From contig JAVJOU010000030.1 of assembly GCA_040216635.1 (NCBI GenBank), forward strand, positions 62,001 to 126,000: a stretch of 64,000 nucleotides of DNA, in the 5' to 3' direction. A program made the position numbers and the translations under genes. A model generated the notes under the pieces. It was not told the origin of the DNA, searched no databases, and saw nothing but the letters and a program-made list of their open reading frames with translations. This document shows positions 52,984 to 60,858 of the stretch, piece by piece (position 1 is the stretch's first letter; each line of letters begins with the position of its first letter). The DNA is from UBA1479 sp040216635. Lineage in GTDB: Bacteria > Pseudomonadota > Alphaproteobacteria > Rhodospirillales > Casp-alpha2.

Positions 52984-53454
52984 CTAAACCGTCGCCAGGA
53001 ATTCGCCCAGGCGATCCAGGCTGGCGCCCCAGCCTTCGCCGTGAGACTGGCAATCGTCTTCGGTAGAGAAGGATTCATGACGCAGGGTCAGCTTGGTGCC
53101 CGTCGCCGTTTCCTCAAGCGAGACCGTGACCAGGGTTTCCGAGCCCTCGAACCCGTCGGCCCCCTTCCAGGCCCAGGTAAAGACCAGAAGCGACGGTTCT
53201 TCGATCTTGCAATAGACACCCCAGATCCGGTGCACCGTCCCGTTGGTCAACCGCATTTCAACGGAAAATTCGCCGCCGACCCGAAGGTCGTTGGTGAAGT
53301 CGACCTCGCCCGTTTCGGCGCAACCCCACCAGCGGGCAACATGCTCGGGCTGTGTCCAGACCTTGAAGACCAAGGCGCGCGGTGCGTTGAACTCGCGCGT
53401 CAAAAGCAAGGTCGTGCGCGGTGTTTCCAGTTCCGTGGTTTCGATGGAATCCAT
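52984..53454 (-). CDS. SRPBCC/AHSA1-domain protein
   Basis: START-like hydrophobic-pocket protein of 156 residues, of the AHSA1 type: LLLTREFNAPRALVFKVWTQPEHVARWWG, DLRVGGEFSVEM, LLVFTWAWKG and LRHESFSTEDDCQSHGEGW (seen in pieces). Such proteins typically follow an ArsR-family regulator and may bind a small hydrophobic ligand. The ATG at 53454 has a strong AAGGAGAGG upstream, which decides the start over an in-frame ATG at 53478. Third gene of the arsR operon. Confidence 0.9.
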   Translation of the reverse strand: MDSIETTELETPRTTLLLTREFNAPRALVFKVWTQPEHVARWWGCAETGEVDFTNDLRVGGEFSVEMRLTNGTVHRIWGVYCKIEEPSLLVFTWAWKGADGFEGSETLVTVSLEETATGTKLTLRHESFSTEDDCQSHGEGWGASLDRLGEFLATV

Positions 53455-53492
53455 GTCTGCCTCTCCTTGGGCCGGCATTTAAGTTGATCAGA

Positions 53493-53999
53493 TTATTGTT
53501 TCAAGTAGGCGTCCAGACGGGCGAAGGTGCCGCCCCAGCCACCGAACATGGACGGCATGGTGGCTTCGAACGTCGCCTGCTGGGCTTCGGTCGCGTTGAA
53601 GGGTTCGGACGTCAGGGAAATTTCCGTTTCACCGCCCAGATCCTTGAACGTAACAACGGTCAGCATCTGGCGCGGCCAGTCACCGGGGAAAGGAGACGCC
53701 GCGAATTCCCCTTCTGGATTGGAAAACCCGTTCAGGAAGACCAGCCGGTCCGGAGGCGTGATCTCACGGAACACGAACTTACCCCAGACCTCCATGCCGT
53801 TCGGGAAGGTCAGCTGATAGTGGAAGGTTCCGTCGACGCGCAGGTCGAGGTCGCACTTCCCGACAGTGCAGCCCGTGGCGCCCCACCAACGCACCAGGTG
53901 TTCGGCCTCGGTCCACACGCGCCAAACAAGATCGCGCGGCGCCTTGGCGCGGTGGCCGGTCTTGAAGACCGGGTTGGCCCCGGCACTAGTGCTGTTCAT
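53493..53999 (-). CDS. SRPBCC/AHSA1-domain protein
   Basis: Second START-like protein, 168 residues, with KTGHRAKAPRDLVWRVWTEAEHLVRWWG, DLRVDGTFHYQL, DRLVFLNGFSNPEGE and TSEPFNATEAQQATFEAT (in pieces), ending in FARLDAYLKQ. It is a paralogue of the next gene (shared VWTxAEHxxRWWG and DLRVxGxF patterns). The ATG at 53999, with AAGGA eight bases upstream, lies inside the end of arsR, so translation is coupled; an ATG at 54008 is less likely. Confidence 0.9.
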   Translation of the reverse strand: MNSTSAGANPVFKTGHRAKAPRDLVWRVWTEAEHLVRWWGATGCTVGKCDLDLRVDGTFHYQLTFPNGMEVWGKFVFREITPPDRLVFLNGFSNPEGEFAASPFPGDWPRQMLTVVTFKDLGGETEISLTSEPFNATEAQQATFEATMPSMFGGWGGTFARLDAYLKQ

Positions 54000-54333
54000 C
54001 GCTCGCATCCTTGTTTTGAATTTCTTCCAGATAGGCTTCCAGCCGGTCGAAGCTCTGCTCCCAGAATCGGCGGTATTGCTCGACCCAATCGAAGGCCGGT
54101 TTCAGGCCCGCACCGTTCAGCCGGCAGGGCCGCCATTGGGCCTGCCGGCCCCGTTCGATCAGACCCGCGCGTTCCAGAACCTTAAGGTGCTTGGAAACAG
54201 CCGGCAGGGACATATCGAACGGTTCGCTGAGCTCTGAGACCGAGGCTTCACCCAAGGCCAGGCGCGCCAAAATAGCCCGCCGGGTCGGATCGGCCAGAGC
54301 CTGGAATGTCTCACTCAGCTGGTCGGTCGGCAT
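53986..54333 (-). CDS. ArsR-family transcriptional regulator
   Basis: Winged-helix repressor of 115 residues with the sequence LADPTRRAILARLALGEASVSELSEP and the recognition helix MSLPAVSKHLKVLERAGLIERGR. There is no ELCVCDL metal site, so it belongs to the metal-free ArsR branch found with SRPBCC proteins. Its C-terminal helix region is WVEQYRRFWEQSFDRLEAYLEEI. It heads a five-gene minus-strand operon and sits 19 bases after a perfect inverted repeat likely to be its own operator. Confidence 0.93.
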   Translation of the reverse strand: MPTDQLSETFQALADPTRRAILARLALGEASVSELSEPFDMSLPAVSKHLKVLERAGLIERGRQAQWRPCRLNGAGLKPAFDWVEQYRRFWEQSFDRLEAYLEEIQNKDASDEQH

Positions 54334-54352
54334 GGCTCTATCAATGTTCCTA

Positions 54353-54374
54353 TATTTAACTAGTTGGTTAAATA
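54353..54374 (-). promoter_or_regulatory. probable ArsR operator
   Basis: TATTTAAC and GTTAAATA form a perfect 8-bp inverted repeat around TAGTTG, centred 30 bases upstream of the arsR ATG. The motif type (TTAAC, spacer, GTTAA) is of the kind bound by ArsR-family dimers, and its AT-richness in a GC-rich genome suggests overlap with the promoter. Autorepression is inferred. Confidence 0.75.
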
Positions 54375-54429
54375 CTATTCCGCACGATGCCTGTCAACCC
54401 CGCCCAATGGCGGGCCTGAAACAGGCCGA

Positions 54430-55287
54430 TCAGCGCACGGCCTGGGGCACGAATTCCCGTTCGGGATGAGTCAGAAGCTTGCGGTGGCGGATAACCGGCA
54501 GGTCCAGATCGTCTTCGTCGGCGGCTTCCATCAGGCCATGAACGGACGACGTCGCGCGGGCCGCCGCATCCCGCAAGGACATCCCGGAAAGCAAATGCCC
54601 GGTGATCAGTCCGGCCAGCACGTCCCCCGCCCCTTTGGCTTTTCTTTGAAGCCGGGGGGCCTCGATCAGCCATTCACCTTCGTCATCGACCGCCAACGTG
54701 CCGATCAGCATGCCGCCCACCTGCGGGTCCGGGTGATCGGGCACGGACGTCACCACCACGGCCCCTGTGCCGCGCGCGCGCAGGGCATGGGCGGCAGCCA
54801 CCGCCGTGCCCACATCGACCACGCGGTCGCCGGTCAGAAGTTCCAGTTCGAACGCATTGGGCAGAGCCAGATCGGCGCGCGGCAGGGCATCGCCGCGAAA
54901 GAACGGCACCAGACCGTCATCCACATAAAGGCCTTCTTCCCGGTCGCCTAAAATAGGATCGCAAACGTATAAGGCCCCCGGCCCCGCCGATTTGATCCGG
55001 TTGATGATGCCCAGGGCCGCGCGCGCCGTATCGACGCCGGTCATATAACCCGTCATGACCGCACGCACCGCCGGCATACCGGCAAGATCAAGCACGGCTT
55101 CGGCCAGGGCGCGGACTTCGTCGGCCGGCACCCGGCGCCCGGTGACGGTACGGTGGCCGGGGTGGTTGGACAGGGTCACCGTGTCCACGGCGGCAACGTC
55201 GCGGCCCAGGGCCTGCAGTGCCGGAACGACGGCGCTGTTCCCCACATAGCCCCTGGAAACGCGCGAATGAATGGACATCACGGACAT
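54430..55287 (-). CDS. pdxY: pyridoxal kinase
   Basis: PLP salvage kinase of the ribokinase superfamily, 285 residues. PdxY marks: SIHSRVSRGYVGNSAVVPALQ (in pieces), TVTLSNHPGH, GYMTGVD, VCDPILGDREEGLYV, LPNAFELELLTG and the anion-hole motif KGAGDVLAG, where the catalytic Asp lies. A second ATG three codons in is possible. Its stop is about 55 bases upstream of the arsR operator on the same strand; it is divergent from the malyl-CoA lyase gene. Confidence 0.94.
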   Translation of the reverse strand: MSVMSIHSRVSRGYVGNSAVVPALQALGRDVAAVDTVTLSNHPGHRTVTGRRVPADEVRALAEAVLDLAGMPAVRAVMTGYMTGVDTARAALGIINRIKSAGPGALYVCDPILGDREEGLYVDDGLVPFFRGDALPRADLALPNAFELELLTGDRVVDVGTAVAAAHALRARGTGAVVVTSVPDHPDPQVGGMLIGTLAVDDEGEWLIEAPRLQRKAKGAGDVLAGLITGHLLSGMSLRDAAARATSSVHGLMEAADEDDLDLPVIRHRKLLTHPEREFVPQAVR

Positions 55288-55386
55288 GCGCCGAAGCTTG
55301 CCACCGGTTGAGGGAACTTGCTAGTGTGCGCCGCAACATAACCCGACTTTTCCGCCCCATCCGCCATCCTTGAGGAGTGCTCGAAC

Positions 55387-56280
55387 ATGGCCCCCACCAT
55401 TCGGCCCCGCCGTTCCGTTCTGTACATGCCCGGCTCCAACGCCCGTGCCTTGGAAAAAGGCCGCACGCTGGCCGCCGACGGCCTGATTCTGGACATGGAA
55501 GACGCCGTCGCGCCGGATGCCAAACAGACCGCCCGCGACCAGATCACCGCCGCCATCGCCGAAGGCGGATACGGCGGACGCGAACTGATCGTGCGCACCA
55601 ACGGCCTGGACAGCCCCTGGGGTGAAGATGACCTGAAGGCCGCCGCCAAGATGGGGGCCCATGCCGTGCTGCTGCCCAAGGTCGAAAGCAAGGCCATGGT
55701 CGATCAGGCCATCGCCATCCTGGACGCCGCCGGCGCCCCCAAAGACCTGCCGATCTGGGCCATGATGGAAACGCCGCTGGGCATGCTGCACGCGGAAGAA
55801 ATCGCCTTTTCCTCACCGCGCCTGCAATGCCTGGTGATGGGCACGTCGGACCTGGCCAAGGACCTGCGCGCTTTGCACACGCCGGACCGCATTCCGTTCA
55901 TGACCTCGCTGGGGCTGTGCATGCTGGCCGCCCGCGCGGCCAAGATCGCAATCCTTGACGGGGTACACCTGGACCTGGCCGACGACGACGGCTTCAAGGC
56001 GTCCTGCCGCCAGGGCCGCGAACTGGGCATGGACGGCAAGACCCTGATCCACCCCAAGACCATCGCCATGGCCAACGAGGCCTTTTCGCCTTCGGAAGAA
56101 GATCTTGCCTGGTCCAAACGCATCATCGAAGCCCATGCCGATGCTGAAAAAGAAGGCAAGGGCGTGGTCCTGGTCGACGGGCGCCTGATCGAGAACCTGC
56201 ACGTCGAAGGGGCCAAACAGATGGTCGCCATGGCCGAAGCCATCGCCGCCATGGAACAGGCGGCAGAGGCTGCTGAATAA
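55387..56280 (+). CDS. mcl: L-malyl-CoA/beta-methylmalyl-CoA lyase (CitE/HpcH family)
   Basis: CoA-ester lyase of 297 residues that cleaves beta-methylmalyl-CoA to glyoxylate and propionyl-CoA, and can handle malyl-CoA, in the ethylmalonyl-CoA pathway. The CitE fold shows RRSVLYMPGSNARALEK, LILDMEDAVAPD, VRTNGLDSPWG, LLPKVESKAMV, MMETPLGMLHAEEIA and GTSDLAKDLRA. The next gene encodes mesaconyl-CoA hydratase, which supports this role over citrate lyase. The ATG at 55387 follows GAGGAG. Confidence 0.88.
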   Translation: MAPTIRPRRSVLYMPGSNARALEKGRTLAADGLILDMEDAVAPDAKQTARDQITAAIAEGGYGGRELIVRTNGLDSPWGEDDLKAAAKMGAHAVLLPKVESKAMVDQAIAILDAAGAPKDLPIWAMMETPLGMLHAEEIAFSSPRLQCLVMGTSDLAKDLRALHTPDRIPFMTSLGLCMLAARAAKIAILDGVHLDLADDDGFKASCRQGRELGMDGKTLIHPKTIAMANEAFSPSEEDLAWSKRIIEAHADAEKEGKGVVLVDGRLIENLHVEGAKQMVAMAEAIAAMEQAAEAAE

Positions 56281-56318
56281 TTCCGTCCGAACAACCAAAA
56301 CCAAAAGGCGCCACCGGC

Positions 56319-57380
56319 ATGAGCGACAAGACCAACCGCGGCAATTTCTTCGAAGATTTCACGCCCGGCCAGATACTCCGCCATGCCACGCCGCGCACGG
56401 TGACCGAGGGCGAGGTCGCCCTTTACACCGGACTTTACGGCAACCGCTTCGCCCTGCATTCGTCGGACATGTTCGCCATGTCCTTGGGATACGAAGGCAT
56501 GCCGGTAGACGACATGCTGGTGTTCCATATCGTGTTCGGCAAAACGGTCCCGGACATCTCGCTCAACGCCGTGGCCAATCTGGGGTACGCCGATGGCCGC
56601 TTCGGCGAACCGGTCTATCCGGGCGACACGCTGAACGCCGTGTCGGAAGTTATCGGCATTAAGGAAAATTCCAACGGCAAGACGGGTGTGGTCTGGGTCC
56701 GCACCACAGGCAGCAATCAGCGGGGCGAAGAGGTCCTGTCCTACGTGCGCTGGGTCATGGTTCGTAAACGCGATGAAAATGCCCCCGCACCCGAACCGCT
56801 GATCCCCGACCTACCCGATGCGGTCGATGCCGCCGGCCTGCAGGTTTCCGAGACCCTGAATCTTTCCGCCTACGACAGCATTGCCGCCGGCAGCCCGCAT
56901 TTCTGGGACGACTACGCGGTCGGCGAGAAAATCGACCATGTGGACGGCATGACCCTGGAAGAGGCGGAGCACATGCTGGCGACCCGCCTGTACCAGAACA
57001 CGGCCAAGGTTCATTTCGACCTGCATGCCCAATCAGGCGGCCGGTTCGGCAAACGCCTGATCTACGGCGGGCATATCATTTCGCTCGCCCGGGGGCTCAG
57101 CTACAACGGCCTGGCCAACGCCTTCCATGTTGCCGCCATCAACGGCGGGCGCCACGTGGCCCCCAGTTTCGCGGGCGACACGGTCTATGCCTGGTCGGAA
57201 GTCCTGGACAAGGCCGCCCTGCCCGGACGGGACGACGTCGGCGCCCTGCGCCTGCGCCTGATCGCCGCCAAGGATCATCCCTGTGCCGATTTTCCGCTGC
57301 AAGATGGCGACGGGAAGGACCATCCCGCCGCGGTTCTGGATTTCGATATCTGGACCTTGATGCCACGAAATCCCGCGTAA
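56319..57380 (+). CDS. mch: mesaconyl-CoA hydratase (beta-methylmalyl-CoA dehydratase)
   Basis: Double MaoC-like hydratase, 353 residues, that hydrates mesaconyl-CoA to beta-methylmalyl-CoA. The N-terminal half shows NFFEDFTPGQILRHATPRTV, VALYTGLYGNRFALHSSD and ISLNAVANLGYADGRFG; the C-terminal half repeats the hot-dog fold with KRLIYGGHIISLARGLSYNG. The pair mcl-mch in tandem, 38 bases apart, is typical of the ethylmalonyl-CoA route of acetyl-CoA assimilation. The ccr, ecm and mcm genes are not in the window. Confidence 0.92.
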   Translation: MSDKTNRGNFFEDFTPGQILRHATPRTVTEGEVALYTGLYGNRFALHSSDMFAMSLGYEGMPVDDMLVFHIVFGKTVPDISLNAVANLGYADGRFGEPVYPGDTLNAVSEVIGIKENSNGKTGVVWVRTTGSNQRGEEVLSYVRWVMVRKRDENAPAPEPLIPDLPDAVDAAGLQVSETLNLSAYDSIAAGSPHFWDDYAVGEKIDHVDGMTLEEAEHMLATRLYQNTAKVHFDLHAQSGGRFGKRLIYGGHIISLARGLSYNGLANAFHVAAINGGRHVAPSFAGDTVYAWSEVLDKAALPGRDDVGALRLRLIAAKDHPCADFPLQDGDGKDHPAAVLDFDIWTLMPRNPA

Positions 57381-57391
57381 CGGCGCGGACA

Positions 57392-57407
57392 ATATTGAAC
57401 ACAATAT
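57392..57407. other. short inverted repeat between mch and the chemoreceptor gene
   Basis: ATATTG and CAATAT flank AACA. It lies 12 bases after the mch stop, in a 175-base AT-richer gap that must hold the promoter of the chemoreceptor gene. Possible operator; nothing else is seen in the gap. Confidence 0.25.
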
Positions 57408-57555
57408 CGTGTAGCCGTTTCTAATTTAGCATCAGGCATGATATTGCGTACCTGCGGCAGGAGACACGGCGTCCCTGCCAGGCCCACTCCACCTGTCTAC
57501 ATCCGACCCACCATAATGTTTGGGGGGCTATCAACGCCTTGTCTGGGGAACCGAC

Positions 57556-59238
57556 ATGAATTGGACCATCCGCAATAAGATCATTCTCATCGGCGTTATC
57601 GCCGCCTTGGCCCTGACCTGCCAACAGGGCATTTCGTTTCTGACCGGCCAACGGATTCATCAATCAGTCAGCCATAGCACCACGCTCAACGAGCAGATCG
57701 CCTTGGCGAACGATATGAAACAGGCCAACCTGGAACTGGTTCTGGCCGCCATGAATTCCATCATCAACAAACAGGAAGGCCAGATACTGCCGGAACGCCA
57801 GGAGGTCATCGCGACGAGCATCCAGACGATCCAGGAAAAGGGCATCCGGTTGCTCGAATTGGCCGAAGACGAGACCTCGGAAACGATCGTGCGCAGCGTC
57901 CTGCAAAAGGTTGACCCCCTGGCCCAGGGCATTCAGGTCGACTTGACCAAACTGATCGAAACCAACGCGCCGGTAGAGGAATTCTCCAAGATCGACGACA
58001 TCATCGACAGTTACGGCGCGGGCATGAACGAAACCCTCACGACCTATATCGCCAACCTGCGCGTTGCCGTCGACAAATCGGTTCTGGAGGTGGAAGACGC
58101 CCTGAGCACGTCACGGACAGGCGGCTGGGCCGCTTATGGCGCCGCCATTGTCGTCATGATCGTGATTCTGTTCTCGGTCGGAAGCGGTATCATCAAATCC
58201 GTCGGCGCCATGACCGCAGCCATGCGTCAATTGGCCGACGGCAATGATGCCGTGGAAATTCCAAGCGTCGGGCGCAAAGATGAAATCGGCGAGATGGCCA
58301 ACGCCGTTCAGGTGTTCAAGGAAAACGCCATCGAGGTCCGCCGCCTGAACGCGGAACAGGCCGAACAGGAACGCCGCAGCGCCGAAGAGCGCCGCACCGC
58401 CATGAACCAGCTTGCCGACGATTTCGAATCCCGCATCGGCGCCGTTGTCTCCGCGGTCGGGAAAGCGGCCGACGACATGAGCGCTTCTTCCGGAACCATG
58501 TCCTCTGCGGCCGACGTGGCCAGCAGCCAGACCACGGCCGTCGCCGCCGCGGCCGAGGAAGCGGCCTCGAACGTGCAGACCGTGGCGACCGCCGCCGAAG
58601 AACTTTCAAGCTCGATCCAGGAAATCAGCCGCCAGGTTGCCGCTTCGAACCAAATGGCGGCCGAGGCCGTAACCGAAGCCGAACAGACCACGCGGATGGT
58701 GCAGGGCCTGACCGAGGCCGCCAACAAGATCGGCGACGTGATTAATTTGATTACGGACATTGCCGAGCAGACCAATCTCCTGGCCCTCAATGCGACGATC
58801 GAGGCTGCCCGGGCCGGCGATGCCGGCAAGGGATTTGCCGTGGTGGCAAGCGAGGTCAAGAACCTGGCGACCCAGACGGCCAGGGCGACCGATGAAATTA
58901 GCCAGCAGATCGCCAGCATCCAGTTGGAGACGGAACGTTCGGCCGAAGCCATTTCCGGCATCTCAACCACGATCGGCCGTATGAACGAGATTTCATCGTC
59001 CGTTGCTGCCGCCGTGGAACAACAAGGTGCCGCCACGGCGGAGATCGCGCGCAATGTGGAACAAGCATCGTCCGGCACGCAAGAGGTCTCGTCCAATATT
59101 CAGGGGGTGTCGAGCGCCGTAACGGAAACATCGGAAGTATCGCGCCAGATCCTCAGCGCGGCGGAAGGACTGACGAGCCAGTCGACGGCCCTGCGTCAAT
59201 CCGTCGATGCCTTCCTGGCGGAAGTCCGCTCCAGCTAG
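57556..59238 (+). CDS. methyl-accepting chemotaxis protein
   Basis: Transmembrane chemoreceptor of 560 residues: helix 1 at about 8-28, a periplasmic four-helix-type sensor to about 190, helix 2 (AAIVVMIVILFSVGSGII), a HAMP domain (VEIPSVGRKDEIGEMANAV) and a full signalling hairpin with the conserved tip INLITDIAEQTNLLALNA and IEAARAGDAGKGFAVVASEV. There is no C-terminal CheR-binding pentapeptide. The ATG at 57556 follows GGGGA; an in-frame TTG at 57520 is less likely. No che genes are adjacent. Ligand unknown. Confidence 0.95.
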   Translation: MNWTIRNKIILIGVIAALALTCQQGISFLTGQRIHQSVSHSTTLNEQIALANDMKQANLELVLAAMNSIINKQEGQILPERQEVIATSIQTIQEKGIRLLELAEDETSETIVRSVLQKVDPLAQGIQVDLTKLIETNAPVEEFSKIDDIIDSYGAGMNETLTTYIANLRVAVDKSVLEVEDALSTSRTGGWAAYGAAIVVMIVILFSVGSGIIKSVGAMTAAMRQLADGNDAVEIPSVGRKDEIGEMANAVQVFKENAIEVRRLNAEQAEQERRSAEERRTAMNQLADDFESRIGAVVSAVGKAADDMSASSGTMSSAADVASSQTTAVAAAAEEAASNVQTVATAAEELSSSIQEISRQVAASNQMAAEAVTEAEQTTRMVQGLTEAANKIGDVINLITDIAEQTNLLALNATIEAARAGDAGKGFAVVASEVKNLATQTARATDEISQQIASIQLETERSAEAISGISTTIGRMNEISSSVAAAVEQQGAATAEIARNVEQASSGTQEVSSNIQGVSSAVTETSEVSRQILSAAEGLTSQSTALRQSVDAFLAEVRSS

Positions 59239-59316
59239 CCGGCCGCCTTAAACACGAACAACCGCTCGGCCTTCGCCGCGCATATCAGCCGAAACATCTG
59301 GCTTTCCCGTAAATGT

Positions 59317-59330
59317 TATGTTATAACATA
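59317..59330. promoter_or_regulatory. 14-bp perfect palindrome upstream of the riboswitch
   Basis: TATGTTATAACATA, in an AT-rich patch 50-60 bases before the riboswitch begins. The position suits a promoter or an operator overlapping the -10/-35 region of the riboswitch-porin transcript. No known regulator matches by eye. Confidence 0.45.
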
Positions 59331-59379
59331 TTAGATAAATCCATTGAGTATGTATGGATAAATTGGTAAGAGGAAATCG

Positions 59380-59560
59380 ACGGTGCCCCGGTCTTTCGGG
59401 GGTAATAGGGAATCCGGCAGGGCCGCTCGGCTCAATCCGGAACTGTCCTCGCAACTGTAGGCGGGAAATCGGCATCCCCTGAGTCCACTGGGCAACGAAG
59501 CCTGGGAAGGAAGGGGCCGCCGTCGACCCGCAAGTCAGGAAACCTGCCGTCAAATAATCG
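59380..59560 (+). promoter_or_regulatory. cobalamin (B12) riboswitch
   Basis: The plus strand carries the conserved blocks of the cobalamin riboswitch in order: GGTGCC (59382), GGGAATCCGG (59408), AATCCGGAACTG, CCTCGCAACTGTAGGCGGG (59446), CCACTGGGCAACGAAGCCTGG (in pieces), GGGAAGGAAGGGGCC, and the B12 box AAGTCAGGAAACCTGCC at 59532-59548. It lies 125 bases ahead of the porin gene on the same strand with no gene between, so adenosyl- or other cobalamin should repress that gene. Confidence 0.95.
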
Positions 59561-59623
59561 TCCATCTTTCGGTCGAGGGTTGCCGAAGGAGCGGAAGTCC
59601 GCAGCGGCGATTTTGCCTCAACG

Positions 59624-59646
59624 GCCTTTCCATACCTTGGAAAGGC
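59624..59646 (+). promoter_or_regulatory. candidate riboswitch expression platform
   Basis: GCCTTTCC and GGAAAGGC form an 8-bp hairpin with a 7-base loop. The same CCTTTC can pair instead with GAAAGG at 59662-59667, the ribosome binding site of the porin gene. The two pairings exclude each other, which would give translational control. This is inferred from complementarity only. Confidence 0.5.
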
Positions 59647-59673
59647 ATTCGGAGAATTGTCGAAAGGACTGAC

Positions 59674-60801
59674 ATGACAACACCCAAAAACCACCGTATT
59701 CCTGTATCGATTTGCGCATTGGCGTTAAGCGCCGCCGCACTTACCCTGCCCTTAGGCGCGCAAGCAGATTCGATCAAAAACAACAGCCCCCTTGACCTTA
59801 CGGTCGGCGGCCAAGTGAGCCGGGGACTGTTGATCGTCAACGACGGGGAAGAAGCTTCCTACCGGCACGTCGATAATGAAAACGATTCGACGATCATCTT
59901 TTTCGAAGCGGACGGTAAGATCAATGCGGATTGGTCTTTAGGTGCGGCCTTCGCCGTGAAACTGCGCTCCAACGGATCCAACGACGTCAGCCAGGCGTCG
60001 GAAACCGCCGGCGGATCTTTCGAGCACGATCAATCAGACATTTGGTTTGCCCACCGGCGTCTCGGCACATTGACCTTCGGCGAAGGCTCTCTTGCTTCCG
60101 ACGGAATATCCGAAGTCGACCTATCCGGCACGGCCCTTGCGGGATATTCCGCCATCGCCGACATGGCCGGCGGATTCTTGTTCATAAATTCGTCGACCGG
60201 CGCACGGTCCGCCGTCTCCATCGGCGACACCGCCGACAATCTGGACGGCCTGGATGCCGGCGACCGGGCGATGTACACATCGCCGACGTTTGGCGGCTTT
60301 GCGTTTTCCACCAGCACCACAAGTGGTGCCGTCGATGCCGTCGTGACCTACGCCGGAGAATTCAAAGGCACGGCGATCGAGGCCGCCGCGGGCTGGTACA
60401 ACAATTCATCCAATGCCAACAACGACGATGCTTTCGAAGACGGCGTTTCAGGTTCCCTCTCGGCGCTCTTCGCCAACGGCTTTAACCTGACTTTGGCGGC
60501 CGGCACCAAATCGGCGGCAACGGCCGGCCGGGATGATCCGATCTTCTATTACGGAAAGGCCGGCTAAATCGCCAAGCTGAACAGCCTGGGCAATACCAAC
60601 TTCGCCATCGACTATGGCCGCTACGAAGATATGGGCCAGAACGGCGATAGTTTCGACACGGTGGGCCTGCAGGCCGTTCAGGAAATCGACGGCACGGGGT
60701 CCAGTATTTTCCTGTCTTATCGCTATCACACGCTTGACCGCACAGGCACGGACTACGATGCGATCCATGCCTTCATGACCGGCGCCCTTGTGGCTTTCTA
60801 A
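59674..60801 (+). pseudogene. outer-membrane porin interrupted by an in-frame TAA
   Basis: A porin-like beta-barrel of 375 codons broken by TAA at codon 298 (60565-60567). The frame continues without a shift for 77 more codons and ends in GALVAF, with the terminal Phe typical of outer-membrane barrels. The intact part has a signal peptide cleaved at AQA (about 31), alternating polar/hydrophobic strands and the phrases LDLTVGGQVSRGLLIVND and FAFSTSTTSG. The stop follows FYYGKAG, where related porins commonly have Tyr, so a single TAC/TAT to TAA change (or a sequencing error) explains it. It is under the B12 riboswitch. The truncated product would lack its last strands. Confidence 0.88.
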
Positions 60802-60831
60802 GCCCAGGCAACATTGAAAAATTTCGGCGGC

Positions 60832-60853
60832 GGGCCCCCTGATCAGGGGACCC
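60832..60853. terminator. bidirectional terminator between porin and MFS genes
   Basis: GGGCCCCCT and AGGGGACCC pair around GATC with one C-A mismatch. On the plus strand GTTTCCTATTT follows; on the minus strand AATTTTT comes ten bases later. It lies between the two convergent stop codons. Confidence 0.6.
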
Positions 60854-60858
60854 GTTTC

